Positions 47,091 to 58,000 of a DNA stretch of 64,000 nucleotides are shown piece after piece (within the stretch, counting starts at the first letter, position 1; every line of letters starts with the position of its first letter). The translations under genes were made by a program, and so were the position numbers. Source of the DNA: Phaseolus vulgaris (Eukaryota; Streptophyta; Magnoliopsida; Fabales; Fabaceae); contig NC_023753.2 in assembly GCF_000499845.2 (NCBI RefSeq), forward strand, positions 17,484,193 to 17,548,192. Direction: 5' to 3'. The notes beneath the pieces were generated by a model. It ran no database searches, was not told where the DNA came from, and saw only the letters and a list, made by a program, of their open reading frames with translations.

Positions 47091-47647
47091 TCTGTGTTTT
47101 CCTGCACCAGTTTATTAACATACAATTCTAGAAACAAACAGCACAGATTATCACTCAGAACAGAAACAAAACCTGTGGTGAATCAAGTGTGAACCTGGAC
47201 AGCTTATAGCACAAATGAGAAAGTGTGAGAAAGAACTGATTTGAGCAGGGTTTATATAGAATTATTAAACCAAAATTGAAAAGCACAAATTTTAATCCAG
47301 GGCAATGTAATCAGATTTTGGAAATAATGAATTTTGAAGAAAAATCAAATCCCACAGATATGCTGCAGATTTTATTCCAATGGTGCAGCAGGTTCAGGTG
47401 TGGATTCACGTAGGAATATCTTGGAACCTGATTTTGGTACATCAAATCTGTTGCATCTACACAAAATCCAATTAGTTAGGATACCCACACATTAATTTGC
47501 ATGGATCTGCTGGTCAATAACCGTAAAAGCAGTCAATAATAAAGTGAGAGAGAGAAAAAAATAAATCTTTCTCTTTCCTAGTCACAGTTGTGATTTCTGA
47601 AACAGGCAATGAAACATGTTAAAACATAAAACAACAGATTGAAATTT
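47091..47647 (-). promoter_or_regulatory. Promoter-like spacer between SIRE-A pol and ORF3
   Basis: Non-coding. On the minus strand it contains TTCTATATAAACCCTGCTC (TATA at 47251-47260), about 165 bp upstream of the ORF3 start, followed by a pyrimidine-rich leader (TTCTTTCTCACACTTTCTC). This is the layout of a plant pol II core promoter, so ORF3 may have its own transcript. Confidence 0.55.
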
Positions 47648-50600
47648 TCACTGCAGAGGACAATTCAAGCTAATTATACCCAATTCATTTAAAAGAAAGT
47701 GAAACCTGTCTTTAGCAAGTGGTTTAGTGAATAGATCAGCTAATTGAAACTCAGTACCAATGAATTGTATATCACATGTTCCATTAGCTATATGTTCTCT
47801 TAAAAAGTGATGTCTAATTTCAATATGTTTAGTTCTAGAATGCATGACAGGATTCCTAGACAAATTTATGGCACTTGTATTATCACACTTTATAGGTATG
47901 TTATTTATCAGAATACCAAAATCACTTAGCTGCTGCCTTAGCCATAAGGTTTGAGCACAACAACTTCCAACAGCTATGTATTCTGCTTCTGATGTGGAGA
48001 GAGCAACACAAGCTTGCTTCTTGCAATGCCAAGAGATTAGACTTGATCCAAGCATGTGACAAGTCCCACTTGTGCTCTTCCTATCAACTTTGCAACCTGC
48101 AAAATCAGAATCTGAAAAACCAATCAAATTCAAAGATACCTTGTTAGGATACCACAATCCAACATCCTTAGATCCTTGCAAATATTTCAGAATTCTCTTT
48201 GCTGCATTGTAGTGTGATTCCTTTGGATCAGATTGATATCTAGCACATAGACATACAACAAACATAATGTCAGGCCTGCTGGCAGTTAGATATAATAGGG
48301 AACCAATTAAACCCCTATACTTAGTTTGATCCACTGATTTTCCTGCAGAATCTTGATCCAGCTGACAATTTGTTGAAATAGGAGTGCTGATTGCTTTGCA
48401 TTGGTCCATATCAAACTTCTTGAGTAGTTCCTTGCAGTATTTTTCTTGGCTTATGAAAATCCCATCCTTGAGTTGCTTAACTTGTAGACCAAGGAAGAAA
48501 TTCATTTCTCCTAGCATTGACATTTCAAACTCACTTTTCATGGTTTTCACAAAGTCTTCACACATCTCTTCATTTGTGGATCCAAAGATAATATCATCTA
48601 CATAGACTTGCACAAGTATGATATCTTCACTTTTCTTCTTTAGAAAGAGAGTTTTATCTGAATTGCCACGGCTATAACCTTGAGACAGCAGAAATTCACT
48701 TAGCCTTTCATACCATTGCCTAGGTGCTTGCTTTAATCCATATAAGGCTTTCTTAAGCCTGAACACATGTTCTGGATTCTTGTGATCTTCAAATCCTGGA
48801 GGCTGAGATACAAACACCTCTTCATTTATGTAGCCATTTAGAAATGCACTCTTGACATCCATTTGAAATAGCTTGAAGCCTTGTATGCTGGAAAATGCTA
48901 GAAGAAGTCTGACAGCTTCAAGACGTGCTACTGGTGCATAGGTTTCACCAAAATCAATACCTTCTTCTTGGTTATACCCTTTAGCAACCAGTCTTGCTTT
49001 ATTTCTAGTGATAGCTCCATGTTCATCCATCTTGTTCCTGTACACCCACTTGGTTCCTATTATGTTCATCTCATGCTTCCTTGGAACCAAAGTCCACACT
49101 TCATTGTATTCAAACTGGTTCAGCTCTTCCTGCATTGCTGTTATCCAATTGCTGTCTTGCAGTGCTTCTTCCAGGCTTTTAGGTTCAATCTGAGACACAA
49201 AGGCTACTGTTCTGCAGAAGTTATTGAGTGAATTCCTTGTTGAGACTCCTTTCTCAATTTTACCAATCACATTGTCAAGAGTGAGATCCCTTGGAGTCTT
49301 CCATTCTTTAGGCAGTCCTGCATTCACAGTAGATTCTTTGACAGAATTTGGATTAGTAGCATCAAGCTCACTGGATTGATTCTGTTGCATAATTGTTCTT
49401 AAATCATCCATACCAGGTTCATCCACAACAGATTTGGGCACAGAAAAATCTGTTTCATCAAACACAACATGTATAGATTCTTCAACAGCAAGCAATCTTT
49501 TGTTATATACTCTATAAGCATGACCATTTATAGCATAACCAATATGTATTCCTTCATTTGATTTAGGATCAAACTTCCCTAGATTATCCTTACCATTATT
49601 TAAAACAAAACATTTGCAGCCAAACACCCTAAGATGACTAATGCTAGGCTTCCTACCTTTATACAATTCATAGGGAGTTTTCTTAAGAATTGGTCTAATC
49701 AATGTTCTGTTAAGCACATAAGAAGCAGTATATACAGCATCAGCCCAAAAATATTTAGGTAAACCAGATTCATTTAGCATAGTCCTAGCTAACTCTTCTA
49801 GTGATCTATTCTTTCTTTCAACAACACCATTTTGTTGGGGTGTCCTAGGAGCAGAATAACTATGTATGATCCCATGTTTTTCACAATATTTATCAAACTT
49901 TGCATTTTGAAATTCTCCCCCATGATCACTACGAATCTGTTTTATCCTATTTTCATTCTCATTATGCAGAACCTTAGCAAGTTTCTTAAAGGCTTTATAT
50001 GCATCATTTTTAGAAGCAAGAAACAAAGTCCATGTATATCTTGAAAAGTCATCAACAATCACCAAAGCATAGTAATTTCCAGCTAAGCTAGCAGTCCTAG
50101 ATGGTCCAAACAAATCCATATGCAAAACATCCAAAGCTTTATTTGAAGAAACCATATCTTTTGACTTAAAGGAAGTTCTAATCTGTTTTCCCTTTACACA
50201 AGCATCACACAACCTGTTATTTTGAAACTTTATGTTTGGTAAGCCAGAAACAAGTTCCTTAGATTTTAGCTTATTCAAGTGATTTGTGTGAATGTGAGCT
50301 AGTCTCCTATGCCACAGCCATGACTCATCATTTTTAGATAGCAAACACTCATTTTCAGAACAGCTCTTAATAATGTCTAGGAGATAAATGTTGTTTACCC
50401 TTTTTCCAGTGAACAGCACCTTACCAGAATTTTCATTTGAAATTGTACAAGTATTGGCTTCGAAATTGACCTTGTATCCCTTGTCACACAGCTGGCTAAT
50501 GCTTAGAAGACTATGTTTTAGCCCTTCAACATATAGGACATTCTCAATAGTAGTTGAATCTTTAGTACCAACATCTCCTCTTCCAAGAATTTTTCCTCTA

Positions 50601-50734
50601 TTGTTATCTCCATATGTGACATGCCCTTCAGCTTTGAGTTTCAGATTTATGAACTGAGTCACATCACCAGTCATATGCTTTGAGCAGCCACTGTCTAGGT
50701 ACCACTGGTTTTTCCTGCTGTTTTTCTGCAACAA
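47648..50734 (-). CDS. SIRE-A pol (protease, integrase, RT, RNase H)
   Basis: An open frame of 1028 residues. Protease motif WYLDSGCSKHMTGD at 11-24, GAG-pre-integrase HHCC-type region about 140-185 (ending CDACVKGKQ), integrase core with catalytic residues in HMDLFG (207), RSDHGGEF (270) and QQNGVVERK (306). The RT includes QMDVKSAFLNG, LYGLKQAPRQWY and YVDDIIFGS; RNase H has SDSDFAGC, STSEAEYIA and RTKHIEIRHHF. All recognisable catalytic residues are present. The annotated first Met is not native: pol should be continuous with gag, but stops and a frame change upstream (50734-51040) separate them. Ends LADLFTKPLAKDRFHFLLNE, the usual Ty1/copia end. Confidence 0.93.
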   Translation of the reverse strand: MLQKNSRKNQWYLDSGCSKHMTGDVTQFINLKLKAEGHVTYGDNNRGKILGRGDVGTKDSTTIENVLYVEGLKHSLLSISQLCDKGYKVNFEANTCTISNENSGKVLFTGKRVNNIYLLDIIKSCSENECLLSKNDESWLWHRRLAHIHTNHLNKLKSKELVSGLPNIKFQNNRLCDACVKGKQIRTSFKSKDMVSSNKALDVLHMDLFGPSRTASLAGNYYALVIVDDFSRYTWTLFLASKNDAYKAFKKLAKVLHNENENRIKQIRSDHGGEFQNAKFDKYCEKHGIIHSYSAPRTPQQNGVVERKNRSLEELARTMLNESGLPKYFWADAVYTASYVLNRTLIRPILKKTPYELYKGRKPSISHLRVFGCKCFVLNNGKDNLGKFDPKSNEGIHIGYAINGHAYRVYNKRLLAVEESIHVVFDETDFSVPKSVVDEPGMDDLRTIMQQNQSSELDATNPNSVKESTVNAGLPKEWKTPRDLTLDNVIGKIEKGVSTRNSLNNFCRTVAFVSQIEPKSLEEALQDSNWITAMQEELNQFEYNEVWTLVPRKHEMNIIGTKWVYRNKMDEHGAITRNKARLVAKGYNQEEGIDFGETYAPVARLEAVRLLLAFSSIQGFKLFQMDVKSAFLNGYINEEVFVSQPPGFEDHKNPEHVFRLKKALYGLKQAPRQWYERLSEFLLSQGYSRGNSDKTLFLKKKSEDIILVQVYVDDIIFGSTNEEMCEDFVKTMKSEFEMSMLGEMNFFLGLQVKQLKDGIFISQEKYCKELLKKFDMDQCKAISTPISTNCQLDQDSAGKSVDQTKYRGLIGSLLYLTASRPDIMFVVCLCARYQSDPKESHYNAAKRILKYLQGSKDVGLWYPNKVSLNLIGFSDSDFAGCKVDRKSTSGTCHMLGSSLISWHCKKQACVALSTSEAEYIAVGSCCAQTLWLRQQLSDFGILINNIPIKCDNTSAINLSRNPVMHSRTKHIEIRHHFLREHIANGTCDIQFIGTEFQLADLFTKPLAKDRFHFLLNELGIISLNCPLQ

Positions 50735-50782
50735 AACAGATTTAGCATATATGGTACCCCTTTAGTCTAGGGTCCAGCATGA

Positions 50783-52452
50783 TTAACACCTTTCCTTAGG
50801 AAGCCATTTGGCCAATCCTTTAGGAACAAGATATCTCCTAGCCTTACATGTTCTAGATACATGACCAGATTTCATACAATAAAAACATGTTGCAGTATGC
50901 ATTGTTTTTGAATTACTAAAAGAGGAAAAAACTGTTTTGGAAGGAACAAAGAAACTTGACAGCTTTTTCACATTACCTTTCATTCCAGGATTATATCCTA
51001 AACCATTTTTATTGAAAACAGCATTCTGTAACCTAATAATGTTTCAAGATTTTCTCTTCCCTTAGTGAAATTTGAAAGTGTTTTTAACAAATACTCAACC
51101 TGTTTTTCCAGCTTTTTGCAATTATCACAAGTTTTAATTGATGCATGCAAACATGTCAATTCAAGACTAATTAATTCAGTTTTAGCTTTGTGCAGTTCTT
51201 CTTCAAGAGCTTTAACCTTTGGTTCAAGTACCTTATTTACTTTATTTAATCTGTTGCACATAACAGCCAACCTGTTTGCTTCATCATGTGTTTCCTTAAA
51301 GGCTAATAGCAGTTGATCATAGTTTTCAGAATCAGTGGAGAAATTACTTACTGAGTCAGAGTTGGATCCCTCATCATTCACCATGAAGCAAAGATTTGCC
51401 TTTTCACTTTCAGTTGAAGAATCACTAGATGAGGATACATCATTTTCTTCCCATGAGATATATGCTCTTCTACCTTTCCCTTTGTCACTCCTCTTGCTTG
51501 CTGATTTTTCTTTACTTTGAATGCTTGGACAGTCAACTTTCATATGACCTGGTTTACCACATCCAAAGCACGTGTAATTGGAAGAATTTGAATCAATAGG
51601 TTGTTTGGAATACCTCTTTCTTTGCTGAGTTCTGTCACGGTTTTTCTTTCTAAGAAATCTGCTGAATTTCCTGGTGAGCAGACTCACAGTCTCATCATGT
51701 TCTGGATCACCTTCTTCCTCACTTGCATCATGTTCTATGGTAGTTTTCAGAGCAATTCCTTTGGCCTTCTTTTCCACTGTTTCTTGTTCTTTCAATCTTT
51801 TCAGCTCAATTTCATGTTCTATCAGCTTTCCAAAAAGTGCAGCAATGGAGATCTTGGATAAATCTTTGGATTCTGAGATTGCTGTTACCTTAGGCTGCCA
51901 GCTCCTATCAAGACATTTTAATACCTTTATGTTGAGCTCTTCCTTATCAAAGACTTTACCAAGGCCAATGAGGTGATTTACAATATGTGTAAATCGTTTC
52001 TGCACATCTGCAATACTTTCTTCAGATTGCATTCTGAATAGCTCATACTCCTGAATGAGTGAGTGCTTCCTTGCCCGTTTCACATCATCAGTTCCTTCAT
52101 AAGTCACCTCTAGTACATCCCACATCTCCTTTGCTGAGTTACATTGAGAGACTCTAAAGAACTCATCCATATTCAGTGCAGAGGTGATGATATTCTTGGC
52201 TAAAGAATCATATTGGGCCTTCTTCTTCTCAGTTTCACTCCATTCAGACCAAGGCTTCTTTATTGTTTCATCTTTGACAACCTGCATAGGTATAAAAGGT
52301 CCACTGACCACTGCATCCCAGATTCCCATGTCAATAGATTCCATAAAGATCTTCATCCTGATTTTCCAGAAAGCATAGTTAACACCACCAAACATAGGAG
52401 GTCTATTAATAGATGCACCTTCAGCAAAAGGCATTTTAAACTCAGACATCAT
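50783..52452 (-). pseudogene. SIRE-A gag, frameshifted
   Basis: Starts at the ATG at 52452 (or 52449, MSEFKMPFAEG), 29 nt after the primer site; the longer open frame to 52524 reaches into the LTR and is not real. The capsid-like UBN2-type region has YAFWKIRMKIFMES and the WDVLEVTYEG motif. A CCHC knuckle, CFGCGKPGHMKVDC, lies near 51540, then a coiled-coil stretch. The frame is lost by a one-base change near 51040. A second knuckle (CFYCMKSGHVSRTC) continues in the pol frame at 50783-50983 and ends at a TAA. A further stop-containing gap of about 50 bp separates it from pol. So this recent copy cannot make Gag-Pol. Confidence 0.87.
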
Positions 52453-52480
52453 ACACACACTTGAGCAAAATACAAGCCCT

Positions 52481-52496
52481 AGCTCTTGATACCAAT
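52481..52496 (-). other. SIRE-A primer-binding site
   Basis: Minus strand ATTGGTATCAAGAGCT directly abuts the CAACA end of the 5' LTR; a tRNA-Met type site with one extra base relative to TGGTATCAGAGC. Confidence 0.85.
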
Positions 52497-53468
52497 TGTT
52501 GGGTCTATTAGTGTCTAAGTTCAAGAGGGGAGGGGTGAATTGAGCTTATAAAATTTTCGCAAGAACACACAATTTTTCAGTATTCCAGAGGCAAAAAGAA
52601 CAGATTGTTTTTACATGAAACAGATTGATTTTTCAGAGCAGTATTGGCACAATTTGAATTTTGTTCACTGTAAAATTGTGATCAACAGAGAATCAGAACA
52701 GAACCAGATCAGCTTATTATTGTGAGGATAAAGGATATAGCTATGCTTAGAGATCAACCAAAATTACACAACACAAGATTTCAAGAAAAATGATCCTTTC
52801 ACAGGTTTTAATGAATGGTCAGTTTGTTCACAATTCACTTAAGCCATTATATGCAGCAACCTTGTTTATGATCAGAAAACTTTAACAAGACAGGAAGAAC
52901 AATTTTCACTTAACCCAGAATTAACAGATTCAATTTAAAAAGAACAGATTTAGTTCTTGACAGGATTAAGCAAAAACAGAAAAGAGTGCAGGGATGAGAA
53001 TGCAAGATACACACGTTTTTATACTGGTTCACTCATACAGAGCTACATCCAGTCTCACCTTACCCCAAGGTGGAATTCACTAAAAAACAGTGCCAATCAC
53101 TTACAAAACCAGCAGTTCTTGAACACTACAAGAACACCACACACAATGCTGAAAAACCCTATTTCAGCACACCTTGCACTCCAAGAAACCCTATCAAGGA
53201 GTGACTAACACCTACACCTTTACAAAACAGAATAAAGGAAAGATTACACCTGAAAAGAAGATGCAAGAACTCAAAACCAGTAGTTCAATTTGCTGCAGAA
53301 ACTGCACCAGCACCTTCACCAAGATTCAAGGTTTCCTAGAACAAGCACACTTGAAAATCTCTTTGGAAACCTTTCAAAAACTCTTTCAATCCTTCTTCTC
53401 ACATGGAAACTGTTTGATCTCTGTCAAAAGCGTAATTCCTCAGCCCTTGTTCATGTGAGAGAGACATT

Positions 53469-53478
53469 GTTTATATAG
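53469..53478 (-). promoter_or_regulatory. TATA box of the SIRE-A 5' LTR
   Basis: CTATATAAAC in a TTTTCTATATAAACAATGTC context, about 725 bp from the LTR start; this is the copy that would drive full-length transcription. Confidence 0.65.
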
Positions 53479-53776
53479 AAAACAGTTTCTAACTTCTTTT
53501 CAAAAAACAGTTGAAAAGCAGTTAAGAAAACAACAGATTCAGTTTTGAACTTAACAGATTTATTTTGTGAAAACTGCCAACTCAGCTTAACAGAAATAAC
53601 TGTCTGAGTGGTACCTTTGGTGCCCTAACTAACTTGTGAAAAACCTTTCAGCACACCAAAGAATAAACCTGTTCTTTCACAGTAAAACAGATTAAAGTAT
53701 AACACACAAGCCAGCTCATCTTAACTGAAATAACGAACTGAGCTTTCCCTTGGTGCCTTAACAGAAATTTAGAAAA

Positions 53777-54008
53777 GCCTTTTAACAGAGAAGAAATAAA
53801 CAGATTCTTTCTCCATAAAACAGATTTATTTGTGTACTGTTTTAAAACTGTTAAAACCATTTTAAAAAGCTTTTCAAAAACCATTTAACGAAAGCCTTTT
53901 TAACAGGGAAGAAATAAACAGATTCTTTCTCCATAAAACAGATTTATTTGTGTACTGTTTTAAAACTGTTAAAACCATTTTAAAAAGCTTTTCAAAAACC
54001 ATTTAACC
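53777..54008. repeat. 116-bp tandem duplication in U3 (right LTR)
   Basis: Same two-unit array as in the left LTR. Its presence in both LTRs means it was already there before, or was copied during, the last transposition. Confidence 0.88.
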
Positions 54009-54206
54009 ACATCATGTGCTTGATCTAGACTTGGTTAGGCATCTAGGATAGGTTACACAGCAAAAGGCAATCATACACACCTACAAGCCTAATTGCAAAT
54101 GAATCTAAAACCCTATTACAATCTTCAAAGCACTCAAGCCATTTTCTTCATCAAACACACATCAAGCCTTGGTAGGGAAGAAGCTTCCTCCAGCTTCAAC
54201 ACCTTT

Positions 54207-54841
54207 GACCTTACAGATTTAATGTTTTACAAGAATACAAGATGAAAAACAATTACAAGAATAGAGGAACAGATTACACCTAGTGTACAGGAAATCGCAG
54301 AGCTCCTAAACCACTTGCACAACCTTAGGCAATCTTAGCTTGAATCAAATCTCCCTAAAAAATCTTTCTTAATCTCACTTTCTGTGTGTTTTCAAATATG
54401 GAGGGTAACTAGTTTTATACCTCTTCAATCTAGCCATTTTAGGCAGTTAAACATGAGCCAAAACATATTCAAATCAACTGAAAACAGATTTAACAAGTTT
54501 TTTGAAAAGCTGTCAAGAAATTTGACAATCAACCGGTTGAAATGTCGTTTTAACCGGTTGAATTGGTTTTGACAGTTAGTCAACCAAGTCAAAATCAGTT
54601 TTGAAAACCCTTAAACAAGCTAAGTGTAAACACAACCGACTAAACCGTGAAATCAACCGGTTGTTTTTCACTAGACTTTAGAAAAACACTTTTCTTTTCC
54701 AAAACAGATTGATTCAGCTATGCATTGGTTTAAGAATGAACTTTACAAATTCTAAACAACCCAGAACTTAACCCAAACACAACAACACAGACACAAGTTT
54801 TCTTCACAGATTTGGAGGCATCAAAGCTTCATTTTCTACAG
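54207..54841. repeat. SIRE-B solo LTR, right part
   Basis: Continues SIRE-B after the CCTTT target copy. It contains a second minus-strand TATA (GGTATAAAAC near 54416) and the AACCGGTTGAAATGTCGTTT motif also present in the left part at about 43166. Ends CTACAG before AAATT (54842-54846). Left and right parts total about 1.07 kb. Confidence 0.72.
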
Positions 54842-54846
54842 AAATT

Positions 54847-55789
54847 ATACCTCGGAGGGTATCTATGTTTCTTTTAACAGGTATGCATCCATTTCTGTTA
54901 TAGTAAGTACATAACTTTCTAATGTGTTGAATTTTGTGTTCCTATTATCTTGAGTAGGAAACACAATCTTTCTAAAACAAACATTTTTGGTATGCCCATA
55001 TTTGCCACAAAAAGCACATAACATAGAAGTAGTGATCTGATTGGAATTGGCATTATTGATACTGGAAATATTAACAAAGATATTATTAGCTAATTGTCTT
55101 TCTTATTATGCAACGAGGGATTTTATTTTATTTTTTGGTATGGGTAGGATGGGCTTCATGAGTAAAACATGTGACCTTATATTATTATACTGATCATTCA
55201 AGCCTCTTAAAAATTGCATAGCATGATCTTCGCATTTCCTTTGACTTATGATGGAACCAACAAAGCAAGAACATTTTACAGAACATGTGCATATAGCATT
55301 AGGCCTAAAATTATCTAACTCATCCCAAATAAGTCTCAGTTTAGTGAAATACTCAGTCACGGATAAATTCCCTCGATTTAAAGAAGCTACCTCAAGTTGA
55401 AGATCAGAAATTCTAGATAAGTCACCCTGAAAGTATATGGTTTTCAAATCATTCCAGATATCCAAGGAAACATCCATCCACATAATACTTTGCTGAATTG
55501 GAAGAGAGACAAAGTGCAATAACCATGAAACCACCATATTATTGCATATGTACCAGGGCGAGTAATTTGAATGGTTTTTCTTTGGGCAAGGATTCGCATC
55601 AAGGATAAATTCCACTTTGTTCTTGTCATTCAAGGCCATCATGATTGATCGGCTCCAAGAGTGATAGTTGGATGAATCTAGCACTAGCAAAACAAGCGAA
55701 GCATCAAGGTTTTCACTTGGATAAACATACAAATAGCTACTCGCTGGTTGATCCATTTGAGAAGATGAAGTGGAATGTTCATCAACCAT
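54847..55789 (-). pseudogene. Copia-2 gag remnant
   Basis: Starts at ATG 55789 (MVDEHSTSSSQMDQPASSYL). The gag core (NYHSWSRSIMMALNDKNKV, LDIWNDLK, RISDLQLEVASLNRGNLSV, FLRGLNDQYNNIRSHVLLM) is close to copia-1 gag. It runs open to 55106, then is frameshifted. One zinc knuckle (CAFCGKYGHTKNVC) is recognisable near 54980-55020; the second is decayed. The coding sequence resumes beyond the SIRE nest at 43009. Confidence 0.87.
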
Positions 55790-55907
55790 TACTACAAGAA
55801 AAGAAACAAAAACAAAAAATTCAAGAAAGGAAGAATAATAAAAAAAAAAGAAAAAGAAAGATTTGGAGTGCACAATAGAGCTTTTCAACCGAAAAACTCT
55901 AATACCA

Positions 55908-56236
55908 TAACACGATCGTCAACTCAAGGAGAAGAACCCTAAAAGGACATGACGAGTGAGAGGCGAAGGCGAAACTGATGATAGAGAGAAGTAAAAAGCA
56001 AGAATGTGAAAATCCTAATCACAAACAAGAGAGAAAACAAAGAAAAAGATAAAGATTGAAATGTAAAAGACAACACACAAATGAAAAATATATTTTGTAA
56101 AATAAATTATTGTGTTAAAAAAGAAAAAAAAAACAAAGATGTATATATAAAACAATAAAAGAAAAAAGTAAAACAAATTAGAAATTAGAAATAGTAAACT
56201 AGGATTAATATAAGTCCCATTAAGCTAAACTTGGAG
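55908..56236 (-). repeat. Copia-2 5' LTR
   Basis: Aligned to 40352-40621. It has an extra segment near 55920-55970, and the outer end (about 56236) has lost similarity. Confidence 0.75.
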
Positions 56237-57800
56237 AAAAGAAAAATAATTCAAGACACCACTTTTTTTCTACAATACAACATTCCATGGTAAATATTTT
56301 TTTTTTTAAATTTAATAAAATAATTCTATAATATTCTATTGGACTTATACGTATCGAGAAGTAAATCTTGAATATGTTTATGTCAATGAAAAAATAATGT
56401 CTATTTGGATAAATTTATCGTGTTTTGATTTTGGTAGAAAATTACATTTAACATCCATTTTCTAACCAATTTTATTATTAACTTTAGGAGATATTTTATT
56501 ATAAATTTGTAAGAACGTGAATGGATAAATAATAACAATATTTTTAAGATTGACAATGCACAACCCTCACCCTAATACATTTACTTTCTCTCAAATAGTG
56601 ATTGGTATTAACTTAACTATCTATTACACAAATCATATAATTATGTGTTTTGTTACAATAAAAAAACAATGTGTCAATGTTACTAAAATTTTAGTTACAT
56701 AATTTTTATAAATAATCCCTAATATATTTTTATAATTGTATCAATCCTAAACTACTTCATTAACATAATTTAAATTTTTAAAAACAAAAAATATATTTTA
56801 ACTTTAATAATATTTAAAAAAAATAGTAAATATTTTTAACTTATCATATAAAATATTTTTAATTCAAATTATTTAAAATATTTTATATATTTTTAATATA
56901 TCAAAACTTGATTTAAGTAAGTTTTGTAAAGAAAAAAAAAGTTTTAATTCTTTAATTTTATATATGATTTTTTTTAAAATAAAACAAAATTAAAATTTTG
57001 ATATTAAATATTACAAGATAAAAAATTTCACAACATTATTATTCAGTTTATGTGATTTTAATTTTTTTTTAAATTATTATATATATTTTTTCATTTTAAA
57101 ATTATTAATTATTATTTTGATAAAAAAAATATTTTAACTCAAGTCGTCAACTAGAAAACAATTTCACTTCCAATAAAATACATTAAAATCGTAAAATCTA
57201 AGTAATTTTTTTTATATTTTATTTAAACTAAAATTATCATTCTACTTGATACATTAAAAAATCTAAAACAAATTAGTGGAATTATTTCAGTTCAAATAAA
57301 ATATATTAAAATCGTAAAATTTAAATAGATATATTTTATATTTTATTTAAACTAAAATTATCATTCTACTTGATACATTAAAAATTAGTGGAATTAATTA
57401 AATGATTGACGACTTTAATTCAAGTGTTTCATATCCATATAGGACTTTTGAAAATGAATTGTTTACTTTTATTATTTTTTGTGTTCATTTTCATATTTTC
57501 ATTACTAAATCAAACCTTTTGTGTAATTACCTCCTTCCATCTCCTAGGAAGAACCATTAATAAAACATTTTTCTTCGAAAAAGTTTAAACAGATAGAACA
57601 AATAGTTTAGGACAAAATCAGTGGTTTATTCAATATAATCAGGTCATTTTAGCATTTTAAATTTAATTATTTTAAAACAAACTAAGTCAAACGTGCAAGT
57701 ACTTAAGTAAAAGTTATAAAGTGGTTTATTTTATTATCGCATTAAGTATTCTATTATTTTAGTTACGTGAAGACGCAATACCCCAGGGTAAGACAATTGA
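56237..57800. other. AT-rich intergenic DNA with a 118-bp duplication
   Basis: A unit around AAACTAAAATTATCATTCTA is tandemly duplicated at about 57171-57290 and 57291-57405. The short reading frame at 57406-57588 is hydrophobic and AT-driven and is not considered a gene. Confidence 0.6.
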
Positions 57801-57803
57801 AGT

Positions 57804-57809
57804 CACGTG
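57804..57809. promoter_or_regulatory. G-box upstream of the 58001 gene
   Basis: CACGTG within the palindrome TCACGTGA, about 190 bp before the ATG. Typical bZIP/bHLH binding core. An additional TTACGTGA lies near 57763. Confidence 0.45.
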
Positions 57810-57860
57810 AATGCTGTTGAATAATGATGTTTCTTTGACACGACAGACATTACAATTTGC

Positions 57861-57868
57861 AACGGTTA
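57861..57868 (+). promoter_or_regulatory. MYB/MSA-like element in the 58001 gene promoter or 5' UTR
   Basis: AACGGTTA preceded by TTGC resembles the mitosis-specific activator site of plant three-repeat MYB proteins with one mismatch in the flank. Confidence 0.3.
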
Positions 57869-58000
57869 CTTTGCGTGTCGTTGTCACTGTTTCTCTTTCT
57901 TCCTTTTTCCCTTACCCAACGTAAAAGCTTCCAAATTGGTCTTAGTGCAAAGAAAACAAAGAGACAGAGGAAAAGAAAAACACAGCCATTGTGTTTTGCA

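Larger units (their letters stand above)
43445..54201 (-). mobile_element. SIRE-A: recent SIRE-type Ty1/copia element with a third ORF
   Basis: LTRs of 1705 bp (43445-45149 and 52497-54201) start TGTTG and end CAACA. The target duplication is CCTTT (43440-43444 and 54202-54206). Primer site at 52481-52496. Minus-strand coding order: gag (broken), pol with PR-INT-RT-RH, then a separate ORF3 before the 3' LTR, as in SIRE/Maximus-type copia elements. The two LTRs differ, as far as I can see, at one site (43571/52623). The 3' LTR is not followed by a polypurine tract: 45150-45821 is instead a copy of 54202-54873, which lies outside the element. Confidence 0.9.
52497..54201 (-). repeat. SIRE-A 5' LTR (right copy)
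   Basis: 1705 bp with the TATA box at 53469-53478 (CTATATAAAC on the minus strand) and the U3 tandem duplication at 53777-54008. Followed by target duplication CCTTT. Confidence 0.9.
40352..56236 (-). mobile_element. Copia-2: old Ty1/copia element, host of the SIRE nest
   Basis: Minus-strand order: 5' LTR (55908-56236), primer site TGGTATTAGAG (55897-55907), gag (54847-55789), then after the nested insertion protease, integrase, RT tail and RNase H (40640-43009), purine tract GCTTAAAGGGGG (about 40622-40633) and 3' LTR (40352-40621). Gag, protease and RNase H wording is close to copia-1, so both belong to one family or sister families, although their LTRs differ. The LTRs are strongly diverged from each other and coding is riddled with lesions. 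No target duplication is recognisable. Confidence 0.88.

Noticed and set aside
55780..55810. ACTACAAGAAAAG resembling a CACTA terminus
   Set aside because: It sits in the copia-2 5' leader next to the gag ATG with no subterminal repeats or partner.
57406..57588. Hydrophobic 60-codon frame upstream of the 58001 gene
   Set aside because: AT-rich duplication region, no family, no context.
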